DNA of 64,000 bases from Burkholderiales bacterium (GTDB lineage: Bacteria > Pseudomonadota > Gammaproteobacteria > Burkholderiales > SG8-39), in NCBI GenBank assembly GCA_026417035.1, contig JAOAEA010000007.1, positions 20,058 through 84,057 of the forward strand, read 5' to 3'. Below the pieces are notes generated by a model. That model saw only the letters and a list, made by a program, of their open reading frames with translations. It searched no databases and was not told the origin of the DNA. The position numbers and the translations under genes are program-made. Shown here one piece after another: positions 8,889-17,270 of the stretch (positions are counted from its first letter, which is position 1; every line of letters begins with the position of its first letter).

Positions 8889-10481
8889 CTACTTCTGGCC
8901 CGCGGCGCGGAGCTTGAACCGCTGGATCTTGCCGGTGGCGGTCTTCGGCAGCTCGCTCATGAACTCGATCCAGCGCGGGTACTTGTAGGGCGCGAGCCGG
9001 TCCTTCACGTGCTGCTGGAGCCGCGCCTTCAATTCGTCGCCCGGCACGATCCCCGGTTTCACCACCACGTAGGCCTTCGGCTTGACGAGCCCGTCGGTGT
9101 CGGCCGCGCCGACGACCGCCGCCTCCAGCACGTCCGGATGCGTCATCAGCGCCGCCTCGACCTCGAAGGGCGACACGTAGATCCCGCTCACCTTGAGCAT
9201 GTCGTCGGAGCGCCCGCCGTAGACGTAGTAGCCGTCGGCGTCCACGCTGTACTTGTCGCCGGCCCGCGTCCACGGGCCCACGAAGGTCGCGAGCGAACGG
9301 GCGCGGTTGTTCCAGTACATGATCGCGCTCGAGGGACCGTTGATCTGCAGCTCGCCGATCTCGCCGGGCTTCGCGTCGTTGCCGCTCTCGTCGACGAGCC
9401 GCACCTGGTAGCCCGGCACCGGCTTGCCGGTCGTGCCGTAGCGCACGTCGCCCGGGCGGTTCGAGAGGAAGATGTGCAGCATCTCCGTGGAGCCGATGCC
9501 GTCGAGGATCTCCACGCCGAAGTGCGCGGTCCAGCGGCGCCCGATGTCGGCGGGCAGCGCTTCGCCGGCGGAGGTGCACACGCGCATGCCCACCTCCTCG
9601 CGCCGCGGGAGGTCCGGGCTCGCGAGCATCGCCGCGTAGAGGGTCGGCACGCCGTAGAAGATCGTCGGCCGATGTTCCTTGAGCCGCTTCGCCACGCTCG
9701 CCGGCGTCGGCCGCTCCGCCATCAGCACGGTGGTCGCGCCGACCGAGAGCGGGAACGTGAGCGCGTTGCCGAGCCCGTACGCGAAGAAGAGCTTCGCGGC
9801 CGAGAACACGACGTCCGATTCGCGGATGCCGAGGATCGGCTTCGCGTAGAGCTCCGCGGTGTAGACGAGGCTCGACTGGATGTGCACCGTGCCCTTGGGC
9901 GTGCCGGTCGAGCCCGACGAGTAGAGCCAGAAGCACACATCGTCGCAGGTGGTCGGCGCGGGCTCGCAGCGGGCCGGCGCGTCGGCCATGAGGTCGGCGA
10001 GTCGCCGATGGCCGTGGGGGTTCGCGCCCGACACGATCACGTGCTCGAGGAATGGCAGGTCCTCGAGGATCGGCGCGAACACCGGGAGCAGCGGCTCGGA
10101 CACCACCAGCGCACGCGCCCGGCTGTCCTCGAGCATGAACTTGTAGTCGGCCGCCGTGAGCAGCGTGTTCGCCGCGATCGGGACGATCCCCGCCTTGATC
10201 GCGCCGAGGAACACGCTCGGGAAGTCGATGGTGTCGAGGAGCGCCACCATGATGCGGCTCTCCATCGCGAGCCCGAGCGAGGCGAGCGCGTTGGCGGCGC
10301 GGTTCACCCGCTCGGCGAGGTCCGCGTAGGTGTAGCGCCCGGCGTCGTCGATGTAGGCGACCTTGGCACCCCGGCCGGCCTTGAGGTTGCGTTCGATCAG
10401 GTCGTGCGCGGCGTTGTAGTCGCGCGGGATCCGGACGACGGGCGGACTCGCGCTGTGGTCCGCGGTGCTCAGTGACGCCAC
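8889..10481 (-). CDS. bclA: Benzoate-CoA ligase
   Basis: This 530-residue member of the adenylate-forming superfamily converts benzoate, ATP and CoA to benzoyl-CoA, the first step before the Box enzymes. The AMP-binding motif YSSGSTGTPKGT lies near residue 180, and the C-terminal lysine motif is LPKTATGKIQRFKLR. The overall sequence matches the benzoate-CoA ligase family, beginning PRDYNAAHDLIERNL. The start is a GTG preceded by GGAGGAGAGC. It lies between the DUF4863 gene and the substrate-binding protein gene, close enough for one transcript, and probably responds to the BoxR-like repressor. Confidence 0.93.
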   Translation of the reverse strand: MASLSTADHSASPPVVRIPRDYNAAHDLIERNLKAGRGAKVAYIDDAGRYTYADLAERVNRAANALASLGLAMESRIMVALLDTIDFPSVFLGAIKAGIVPIAANTLLTAADYKFMLEDSRARALVVSEPLLPVFAPILEDLPFLEHVIVSGANPHGHRRLADLMADAPARCEPAPTTCDDVCFWLYSSGSTGTPKGTVHIQSSLVYTAELYAKPILGIRESDVVFSAAKLFFAYGLGNALTFPLSVGATTVLMAERPTPASVAKRLKEHRPTIFYGVPTLYAAMLASPDLPRREEVGMRVCTSAGEALPADIGRRWTAHFGVEILDGIGSTEMLHIFLSNRPGDVRYGTTGKPVPGYQVRLVDESGNDAKPGEIGELQINGPSSAIMYWNNRARSLATFVGPWTRAGDKYSVDADGYYVYGGRSDDMLKVSGIYVSPFEVEAALMTHPDVLEAAVVGAADTDGLVKPKAYVVVKPGIVPGDELKARLQQHVKDRLAPYKYPRWIEFMSELPKTATGKIQRFKLRAAGQK

Positions 10482-10545
10482 GCTCTCCTCCTCCTCCTTC
10501 TTCCTCCGCCGGCCCGCTCGGGCGCGGGCTCGCTCTTCGTCGTCT

Positions 10546-11013
10546 CTAGGTCTTGGTGAACTCGATGGCGCCGCCGGGCAGGAGGTAGAGCACCAGGGCC
10601 CGACCCTCGGTCACCGTCGGGTAGTGCGCCGTTCCCGGGCCGTAGACGAGCCAGCCGGCACCGCGCCCGTCGAACCGCGCCCCGGGCGACACGGGCATGA
10701 TGAGGTCGATCTCCCCGTTCGGATGCCGGTGGTGCGGCCCCTTCACCGAGTCCATGTCCACCACGTCCACCGAGAGATCGCCGAGCGCTGCGCCCGGCTT
10801 CAGGACGCGGCCGTATCTTATGCCCCCGCCCTCGCGGCTGCACATCCATCCCGCGGCGATCGCGGCGTGGCACGCCTGCGTGACCGCCGCGAACGTCGCG
10901 CTCGCCGGCCCGAATGCGTCGTTGAGATCGGCTTCGAGAGAGGCGTCGAGCGCGCGGCCGCGGATGCGCTCCGCGATCGGCGCGAGCAGCGCCTCGAATG
11001 CCTGCGGGGTCAT
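10546..11013 (-). CDS. DUF4863 protein (4-hydroxylaminobenzoate lyase-like)
   Basis: This 155-residue protein begins MTPQAFEALLAPIAERIRG and ends GGAIEFTKT; it resembles the DUF4863 family. One characterised relative is 4-hydroxylaminobenzoate lyase (PnbB). The central GPHHRHPNGEIDLIMP looks like a cupin-type metal site with several histidines and a glutamate. Homologues are often found with box genes, but their role there is not established. The start ATG has a clear AGGAGG 5 bases upstream. It is the first gene of the minus-strand operon, directly after the divergent promoter region. The longer 606-aa ORF in the track is a readthrough of the boxR antisense strand. Confidence 0.8.
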   Translation of the reverse strand: MTPQAFEALLAPIAERIRGRALDASLEADLNDAFGPASATFAAVTQACHAAIAAGWMCSREGGGIRYGRVLKPGAALGDLSVDVVDMDSVKGPHHRHPNGEIDLIMPVSPGARFDGRGAGWLVYGPGTAHYPTVTEGRALVLYLLPGGAIEFTKT

Positions 11014-11287
11014 GCTTGCCTCCTCGTGCGTCCGCGGCTCACCCGGCGCACCCTCGGATCCTGCGCAAGGGGGGTCGATGCACGACGAGCACCCGGCCGC
11101 GGGTGACCGTCGGCCGGTGCGCCGGCCCAGCGGGCGGGGACAAACGAGCCGGCCGCAGGAGCACCCGTCGCGCGGCGCGCCTGCCCGCGCGAATCGTCCA
11201 TCGCTCGGCGCCCACGCCGGTCGCGTGAGCCCGGCCTCTCCCGAGACAGGACACCCGGCCCTTCCTCCGCTGGGGACTGAATCCCTC

Positions 11288-11351
11288 TTGCCCTTGGATG
11301 CTGATGCATTATAATGCCGTCCATCCGAAGCGCAAGCACTATATTGCATTC
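11288..11351. promoter_or_regulatory. Divergent promoter/operator between the bcl-liv operon and boxRCBA
   Basis: A perfect 12-bp palindrome GCATTATAATGC lies at 11306-11317 and contains TATAAT on both strands (11310-11315 forward, 11313-11308 reverse). TTGCCC sits 16 bp upstream on the plus strand (11288-11293). TTGCGC sits 16 bp upstream on the minus strand (11335-11330). Two TGCA motifs (11305-11308 and 11345-11348) are 40 bp apart. BzdR/BoxR-type operators are reported to contain TGCA repeats, so this is a strong candidate operator covering both promoters. Confidence 0.7.
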
Positions 11352-11361
11352 CCCCACCAAC

Positions 11362-12258
11362 ATGGTTCCCGCCGAGGCTCGCGCCGCCAACAAGGCCGCG
11401 GATGCGGAAAGCCGCGAGGACGCGGCCTTCCTCCGCGCCCTGGGCGAGCGGGTCCGCCAGGCGCGGGCGCGCCGCGGCATGTCGCGGCGCATCCTCGCCG
11501 CCGATTCCGGGGTCTCCGAGCGCTATCTCGCGCAGCTCGAGGCCGGCCAGGGGAACGTCTCGGTGCTCCTCCTCGCGCGCGTCGCCGCGGCCCTCAGCCT
11601 GCCGGTCGCCGAGCTCGTCCGCGAGGACGAGCCGCGCTCGCTCGAGCTCGACCTCATCCAGAGCTTCCTCAAGCGCATCCCGACGCCGAAGCTCGCCGAG
11701 GTGCGGTCGCAGCTCGTGCGCGATTTCGGCGCGGCGCGCACGGACCGCATGCACCGCATCGCCCTCGTCGGGCTGCGCGGCGCCGGGAAATCGACGCTCG
11801 GCGCGAGGCTCGCGCGCGAGCGCGGCGTGCCCTTCATCGAGCTCGACCGCGAGATCGAGCGCGAGGCCGGGACCAGCCTCTCGGAGATCTTTCTCCTCTA
11901 CGGCCAGGCCGGCTACCGCCGCTACGAGCGCCGCGCGCTCGAGAAGGTGCTCGACGCGAACGAGCGCTGCGTGATCGCGACCGGCGGCAGCATCGTCTCC
12001 GAGCCGGGCACCTACGACCTGCTCCTCGCGACGTGCTTCACCGTCTGGCTCAAGGCGGCCCCCGAGGAGCACATGGCGCGCGTGGTCGCCCAAGGGGACA
12101 TGCGGCCGATGGCCGGCAGCGAGGAAGCGATGGACGACCTGCGGCGCATCCTCGACAACCGGGCGATGCTCTACGCGCAGGCCGACGTGACGATCGACAC
12201 CGCCGGCAAGTCGGTCGAAGAGAGCCTTGCCGAGCTCAACGCGGCCGCGGCCCCCTGA
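11362..12258 (+). CDS. boxR: BoxR/BzdR-family transcriptional regulator (XRE HTH plus shikimate kinase-like domain)
   Basis: This two-domain repressor has an XRE helix-turn-helix around residues 30-80 (ALGERVRQARARRGMSRRIL, ending ARVAAAL). A shikimate kinase-like domain begins near residue 130 with P-loop GLRGAGKST and LDREIEREAG. In BzdR and BoxR this second domain binds benzoyl-CoA, which releases repression. I choose the ATG at 11362 (298 aa), because the ORF-track ATG at 11314 lies inside the promoter palindrome. No clear ribosome-binding site precedes it. It is the first gene of boxR-boxC-boxB-boxA and lies opposite the bcl-liv operon, both of which it probably controls. Confidence 0.9.
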   Translation: MVPAEARAANKAADAESREDAAFLRALGERVRQARARRGMSRRILAADSGVSERYLAQLEAGQGNVSVLLLARVAAALSLPVAELVREDEPRSLELDLIQSFLKRIPTPKLAEVRSQLVRDFGAARTDRMHRIALVGLRGAGKSTLGARLARERGVPFIELDREIEREAGTSLSEIFLLYGQAGYRRYERRALEKVLDANERCVIATGGSIVSEPGTYDLLLATCFTVWLKAAPEEHMARVVAQGDMRPMAGSEEAMDDLRRILDNRAMLYAQADVTIDTAGKSVEESLAELNAAAAP

Positions 12259-12288
12259 CCGCGCCCGCACACCCAGGAGGACACACCC

Positions 12289-13973
12289 ATGAGCGCCGTA
12301 CTGAACGCGCCCCCACCGACCGATTCGCTCGTGACCTTCGACACGCACCCGGACCGCTACGCCCACTGGAAGCTCGCGTTCGACGGCGCGGTCTCCACGC
12401 TGGCGATGGCCGTGGACGAGGACCGGGGGATCCGCCCGGGTACGAGCTGAAGCTCAACTCCTACGACCTCGGCGTGGACATCGAGCTCAACGACGCGCTG
12501 CAGCGCATCCGCTTCGAGCATCCGGAGGTGAAGGTCGTCGTGCTGACGAGCGCGCGCGAGCGGATGTTCTGCTCCGGCGCGAACATTTACATGCTGGGCC
12601 TGTCCTCGCACGCCTGGAAGGTCAACTTCTGCAAGTTCACCAACGAGACGCGCAACTCGATGGAGGACTCGAGCCGCGACGGCGGGCTGAAGTTCCTCGC
12701 GGCCGTGAACGGCACGATGGCCGGCGGCGGCTACGAACTCGCGCTCGCCTGCGACGAGATCCTGATGGTCGACGACCGCTCCTCGACGGTGAGCCTGCCC
12801 GAGGTGCCGCTCCTTGGCGTGCTCCCCGGGACCGGCGGACTGACGCGCGTCACCGACAAGCGGCACGTGCGCCGCGACCTCGCCGACGTGTTCTGCACGA
12901 TGACGGAGGGCGTGCGCGCCGACCGCGCCAGGCAGTGGAAGCTCGTCGACCACGTGGCGAAGCCGCAGGTCTTCAGGGAAGCGGTGCAGGAACGCGCGGC
13001 GGCGCTCGCCGCGAAGAGCCAGCGGCCGGGTCCCGGGGCCGCGACGGGCGTCGCGCTCGCTCCGCTCGCGCGCACGATCGACGACGGCGGGTACCACTAC
13101 GGGCATGTGGACGTGGCGATCGACCGCAAGGCGCGCACCGCCACGATCACCGTCGGGGCGCCGCGCGAGCCGCAGCCGGCGGACCTCGCGGGGATCCTCG
13201 CGGCGGGCGCCGCCTGGTGGCCGCTCGCGATGGCGCGCGAGCTCGACGACGCGATCCTGATGCTGCGCGCGAACGACCTCGACATCGGCACCTGGATCCT
13301 CAAGACGCGCGGCGACGCCGACGCCGTCCTCGCCGCGGACGCCGCGCTCCTCGCGTATCGCGACAACTGGTTCGTGAAGGAAGTGCTGGGCATGCTGCGG
13401 CGGACGCTCGCGCGGCTGGACACGTCCTCGCGCACGCTCTTCGCGCTGATCGACCGCGGCTCGGCCTTCGCCGGCAGCCTCCTCGAGCTCGCGCTCGCCG
13501 CCGACCGCAGCTACATGCTGCTGCTTCCCGACGACGCGGAAGCGCCGCGCGTGGTGCTCTCGGAGATCAACTTCGGGCCGCTGCCCATGGTGAACCACGC
13601 CACGCGGCTCGCGACGCGTTTCTGCGGCGCGGCGCAGCCCGTCGAGGCGGCGCGTGCGGTGATCGGCGACCGGCTCGACGCCGCGGTCGCCGCCGAACTC
13701 GGCCTGGTCACCTTCACGCCCGACGACCTCGACTGGGACGACGAGGTGCGCATCGCCGTCGAGGAGCGCACGAGCCTCTCCCCCGACGCACTCACCGGGA
13801 TGGAGGCGAACCTGCGCTTCCCCGGCGCCGAGACCATGGAGACGCGCATCTTCGGCCGCCTGTCGGCGTGGCAGAACTGGATCTTCATCCGGCCGAACGC
13901 GGTCGGCGAGCAGGGGGCGCTCAAGGTCTTCGGGACCGGCGCCAAGGCGAAGTTCAACTGGGACCGGATCTGA
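12289..13973 (+). pseudogene. boxC: Benzoyl-CoA-dihydrodiol lyase BoxC, with an apparent -1 frameshift
   Basis: BoxC is a crotonase-like enzyme that opens the benzoyl-CoA epoxide/dihydrodiol ring. The ATG at 12289 has CAGGAGG upstream and reads MSAVLNAPPPTDSLVTFDTHPDRY... to EDRGIRPG, then stops at TGA 12448-12450. The family reading continues one frame over as YELKLNSYDLGVDIELNDAL from 12441 to the stop at 13973. One missing base in CCCGGG/TAC explains it. If the frame is restored the protein is about 561 residues, normal for BoxC, and the rest (CSGANIYMLG, MAGGGYELALACDE) is intact. It could be a recent mutation or a sequence error; the downstream boxB and boxA are intact. Confidence 0.88.
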
Positions 13974-14212
13974 CAGCGTGATGCGAAACGCCGTCCTGAC
14001 AGCGACGAGGCCCCTGGCGGAGAGCCAGCCACGAGCGAACAGCGCGTTTTGCGTCACCGGCTTTGGGGATCGCAAAGGGGCTGTGGCCCCTTTGCATCGA
14101 CCTGCCAGACAGTCCCGACCGCGAGGGCGCGATCGCATGGCGGCCCGGGCCGCCGGCAAGGGCGCGGTCGCCTTCGTGTCTTCGTGGTGAGCATTCCTTT
14201 CAGGAGACCGTG
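13974..14212 (+). other. boxC-boxB spacer with a 10-bp hairpin, no gene
   Basis: This 239-bp gap is long for an operon. It holds a hairpin (14072-14095) with arms GCAAAGGGGC and GCCCCTTTGC around a TGTG loop. No T-run follows, so it is not a classic terminator; it may be an mRNA processing or stability element. CAGGAGACCG upstream of boxB is the ribosome-binding site. The ORF that starts at 14063 is only a readthrough extension of boxB. Confidence 0.55.
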
Positions 14213-15640
14213 ATGAGCAGCATCGACTACAGCGAGCGCATTCCGAACAACGTCAACCTCTCGAGCAACAAGACGCTGCAGCGCGCGCTCGAGCACTGGC
14301 AGCCCGCCTACCTCAAGTGGTGGCAGGAGATGGGCCCCGAGGGCTCGACGTCGATGGACGTCTATCTCCGCACCGCGATCAGCGTCGATCCGAAGGGCTG
14401 GGCGCACTTCGACTACGTGCGCATGCCCGACTACCGCTGGGGGATCTTCCTCGCCCCGCCCGAAGCCGGGCGCAAGGTCAACTTCGGCGCGCACAAGGGC
14501 GAGCCCGCGTGGCAGGAGGTCCCGGGCGAGTACCGCTCGGTGCTGCGCCGGATCATCGTCACCCAGGGCGACACCGAGCCGGCGAGCGTCGAGCAGCAGC
14601 GCCACCTCGGGCTCACCTGCCCGTCCCTCTACGACCTGCGCAACATCTTCCAGGTGAACGTCGAGGAAGGCCGCCACCTGTGGGCCATGGTCTACCTGCT
14701 GCACGCCTACTTCGGCCGCGACGGCCGGGAGGAAGGCGAGGCGCTCCTCGAGCGGCGCTCCGGCGACGCCGACAACCCGCGGATCCTCACCGCCTTCAAC
14801 GAGAGGACCCCCGACTGGCTCTCGTTCTTCATGTTCACCTTCATCACCGACCGCGATGGCAAGTACCAGCTCGCCGCGCTCGCGGAGTCGGGCTTCGACC
14901 CGCTCTCGCGCACCTGCCGCTTCATGCTCACCGAGGAAGCGCACCACCTCTTCGTCGGCGAATCGGGCGTCGCCCGGATCATCCAGCGCACCTGCGACGT
15001 CATGGCCGCGCACAAGACCGACGACCCCGCGAAGCTGCGCGGCCTCGGCGTGATCGACCTGCCGACGATCCAGAAATACCTCAACTTCCACTTCTCGGTG
15101 ACGAGCGACCTCTACGGCTCCGAGATCTCGTCGAACGCGGCCTCCTTCTACACGCAGGGGCTCAAGGGCCGCTTCGAGGAGACCAAGATCGGCGACGACC
15201 ACGTCCTGGACTCCGCCGAGTATCCGGTGATGGAGGTGGTCGGCGACCGGATCGCGGTGAAGCACGCGCCGGCGCTCAACGCGCTGAACGAGCGGCTGCG
15301 CGACGACTGGATCCGCGACGTCCAGTCGGGCGTCGACCGCTGGAACCGCATCCCGGAGAAAGCCGGCATCCCGTTCCGGTTCACGCTGCCGCACAAGGGC
15401 TTCCACCGCAAGATCGGCGTCTTCGGCGAGCACCACGTGAGCCCGGACGGCCGCGTCGTGTCGGAGGCCGAGTGGACCCACCACGCGAGGGACTGGCTGC
15501 CGACCTCCACCGACCGCCAATACGTCCACTCGCTCATGGGCCGCGTCACGGAGCCGGGCAAGTTCGCCAACTGGATCGCCCCCCCGGCGCGCGGCATCAA
15601 CAACCAGCCGGTGGACTTCGAGTACGTCAGGTTCAACTGA
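14213..15640 (+). CDS. boxB: Benzoyl-CoA 2,3-epoxidase, oxygenase component BoxB
   Basis: BoxB is the di-iron oxygenase that adds one oxygen atom to benzoyl-CoA, giving the 2,3-epoxide, with electrons from BoxA. The protein begins MSSIDYSERIPNNVNLSSNK and is 475 residues, the family length. Candidate iron ligands are visible in VEEGRHLWAMVY and MLTEEAHHLFVGE, the EXXH motifs of the ferritin-like fold. The start ATG at 14213 has CAGGAG upstream. It lies between boxC and boxA. The sequence is intact. Confidence 0.95.
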   Translation: MSSIDYSERIPNNVNLSSNKTLQRALEHWQPAYLKWWQEMGPEGSTSMDVYLRTAISVDPKGWAHFDYVRMPDYRWGIFLAPPEAGRKVNFGAHKGEPAWQEVPGEYRSVLRRIIVTQGDTEPASVEQQRHLGLTCPSLYDLRNIFQVNVEEGRHLWAMVYLLHAYFGRDGREEGEALLERRSGDADNPRILTAFNERTPDWLSFFMFTFITDRDGKYQLAALAESGFDPLSRTCRFMLTEEAHHLFVGESGVARIIQRTCDVMAAHKTDDPAKLRGLGVIDLPTIQKYLNFHFSVTSDLYGSEISSNAASFYTQGLKGRFEETKIGDDHVLDSAEYPVMEVVGDRIAVKHAPALNALNERLRDDWIRDVQSGVDRWNRIPEKAGIPFRFTLPHKGFHRKIGVFGEHHVSPDGRVVSEAEWTHHARDWLPTSTDRQYVHSLMGRVTEPGKFANWIAPPARGINNQPVDFEYVRFN

Positions 15641-15787
15641 GGGTTCAGGATTCGGGACGCGGGATCGAGCCGTGAGGGTCGAGGATCGCGCTTTGCAAGC
15701 GGACTTCTCTGCCCGCTGCCGGATCGTCCACCCTCGATCCTGGGTCCGCGATCCCGGCTCCCCAGTCCCGCATCCTGCCTTCCAGCC
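15641..15787. repeat. Composite inverted repeat between boxB and boxA
   Basis: CAGGATTCGGGAC (15646-15658) and GTCCCGCATCCTG (15765-15777) are inverted copies with one mismatch, about 106 bp apart. Further GGATCGAG-type fragments lie between them on both strands. The composition resembles the AATCCCG-type repeat upstream of the ABC permease near 800. No coding potential is evident. Confidence 0.55.
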
Positions 15788-15898
15788 ATGAACGCCACCG
15801 CGGAGCCCGTAGGGCAGCACCGCATCGACCCGATGCAGCCGAACCAGGGGGCACACCCCCTTGTCGATCCCCCATCCGCGCTCGAGGTGCTGCCGTGA
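15788..15898 (+). pseudogene. Degenerate partial copy of the boxA 5' end (36-codon ORF, coupled to boxA)
   Basis: The ATG at 15788 starts a 36-codon [21 protein letters not shown]... whose TGA (15896-15898) overlaps the boxA GTG start as GTGA. Its first 15 or so codons parallel boxA ([16 protein letters not shown]). In nucleotides, 24 of 27 bases match over the stretch encoding xVxQHxIDP. It is therefore a partial tandem duplication of the boxA start, about 107 bp upstream. It could act as a leader peptide that couples translation, or be dead sequence. Confidence 0.6.
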
Positions 15899-17109
15899 AC
15901 GCCGAACTCGTACGGCAGCACCTCATCGACCCGGAGATCTGCATCCGCTGCAACACCTGCCAGGAGACCTGCCCGATCGACGCGATCGAGCACGACGCCC
16001 GCAACTACGTCGTGAAGTTCGACGTCTGCGACGGATGCAACGAGTGCATCCCGCCCTGCCCGACCGGCGCGATCGACAGCTGGCGCAAGGTCACGAAGTC
16101 GAAGCCCTACACGCTCGCCGAGCAGTACGCGTGGGATTCGCTGCCCGCGGAGACCGAGCCCGACGTGGGGGCGCCGGGCGACGTCCCCGAAGAGGTCGTG
16201 CGCATCACCGCGGAGGCGACCGCCGGCACCGGCGGTCCGCTCGCGCCGCCCTGGTCCGCCGCCCATCCCTACGTCAACCTCTACTCGCTCGCCCGGCCGG
16301 CGGTCGCCACCGTCAGCGGCAACTACCGGCTCACCGCCGAGGACGCGTCGAGCGACATCCGCCACATCGTCCTCGACTTCGGCAACTCGGCGTTCCCCGT
16401 GCTCGAGGGCCAGTCGATCGGCGTGATACCGCCCGGGGTCGACGCGAACGGCAAGCCGCACCACGTGCGTCTGTACTCGGTCGCGAGCCCGCGCAACGGC
16501 GAGCGGCCCGGCTACAACAACCTCGCGCTCACCGTGAAGCGCGTCGTCGAGGACCACGAAGGCAAGGCGGCCCGCGGCGTCTGCTCGAACTACCTTTGCG
16601 ACCTGCGGAAGGGCGACCAGGTAAAGGTCGTCGGGCCCTATGGCACGAGCTTCCTGATGCCCAACCACCCGGGCTCGTCGCTGATGATGATCTGCACCGG
16701 CACCGGTTCGGCGCCGATGCGGGCGATGACCGAGCGGCGGCGCCGGCGCATGGCGCTCAAGGAAGGTGGCGAGCTCATGCTCTTCTTCGGCGCGCGCGCG
16801 CCCGGGGAGCTGCCCTACTTCGGGCCACTCATGAAGCTGCCCAAGGACTTCATCGACATCAACTTCGCCTTCTCGCGCGTGCCGGGCGAGCCCAAGCGCT
16901 ACGTGCAGGACCGGATCCGCGAGCGCGGCGAGAAGGTCGCGCGGATGCTCGCCGACCCGAACTGCTACATCTACGTCTGCGGCCTGAAGGGCATGGAGGC
17001 CGGCGTCAACGAGGCGTTCGCCGATGTCTGCCGCGCGCACGGACTGGACTGGAGCGCCGTGCTCGCCGGCCTTAAAGCGCAGGCGCGCTTCCACGTCGAA
17101 ACCTACTGA
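15895..17109 (+). CDS. boxA: Benzoyl-CoA 2,3-epoxidase, reductase component BoxA
   Basis: BoxA passes electrons from NADPH to BoxB. The N-terminus carries two 4Fe-4S cluster motifs, [12 protein letters not shown] and [12 protein letters not shown]. The rest is a ferredoxin-NADP reductase-like module with FAD-binding [11 protein letters not shown] and nucleotide-binding [14 protein letters not shown], ending with the C-terminal YVCGLKGME. The length of 404 residues fits the family. The start is a GTG that overlaps a short upstream ORF as GTGA. It is the last gene of boxR-boxC-boxB-boxA. Confidence 0.95.
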   Translation: MNAELVRQHLIDPEICIRCNTCQETCPIDAIEHDARNYVVKFDVCDGCNECIPPCPTGAIDSWRKVTKSKPYTLAEQYAWDSLPAETEPDVGAPGDVPEEVVRITAEATAGTGGPLAPPWSAAHPYVNLYSLARPAVATVSGNYRLTAEDASSDIRHIVLDFGNSAFPVLEGQSIGVIPPGVDANGKPHHVRLYSVASPRNGERPGYNNLALTVKRVVEDHEGKAARGVCSNYLCDLRKGDQVKVVGPYGTSFLMPNHPGSSLMMICTGTGSAPMRAMTERRRRRMALKEGGELMLFFGARAPGELPYFGPLMKLPKDFIDINFAFSRVPGEPKRYVQDRIRERGEKVARMLADPNCYIYVCGLKGMEAGVNEAFADVCRAHGLDWSAVLAGLKAQARFHVETY

Positions 17110-17270
17110 CCCGGGGGCCGCGGCCCAAGCCGGGCGAGGCCGGGCGGCGCCTGCGAAACCGGTCACGCCCGGACGTCATCGCCGAGGCCGCCTCTTGCGT
17201 TATTTCACCGCGAGCCCGGCACCGATCCGGGAAGATCGCCGGACCCCGGCACACGTCGAAACCGATTCCA

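Noticed and set aside
5653-9936. 1427-aa minus-strand ORF spanning several genes
   Set aside because: Only its last 318 codons are real (LivM). The rest is an arginine-rich shadow of LivH, the binding protein and benzoate-CoA ligase in another frame.
11314-11361. 16-codon N-terminal extension of the BoxR-like regulator
   Set aside because: The ATG at 11314 lies in the -10/palindrome sequence, so it cannot be in the mRNA from that promoter; the next in-frame ATG at 11362 is preferred.
14063-14212. 50-codon N-terminal extension of BoxB
   Set aside because: The extension lacks family similarity and spans a hairpin; CAGGAG and the family start MSSIDYSERIP fix the start at 14213.
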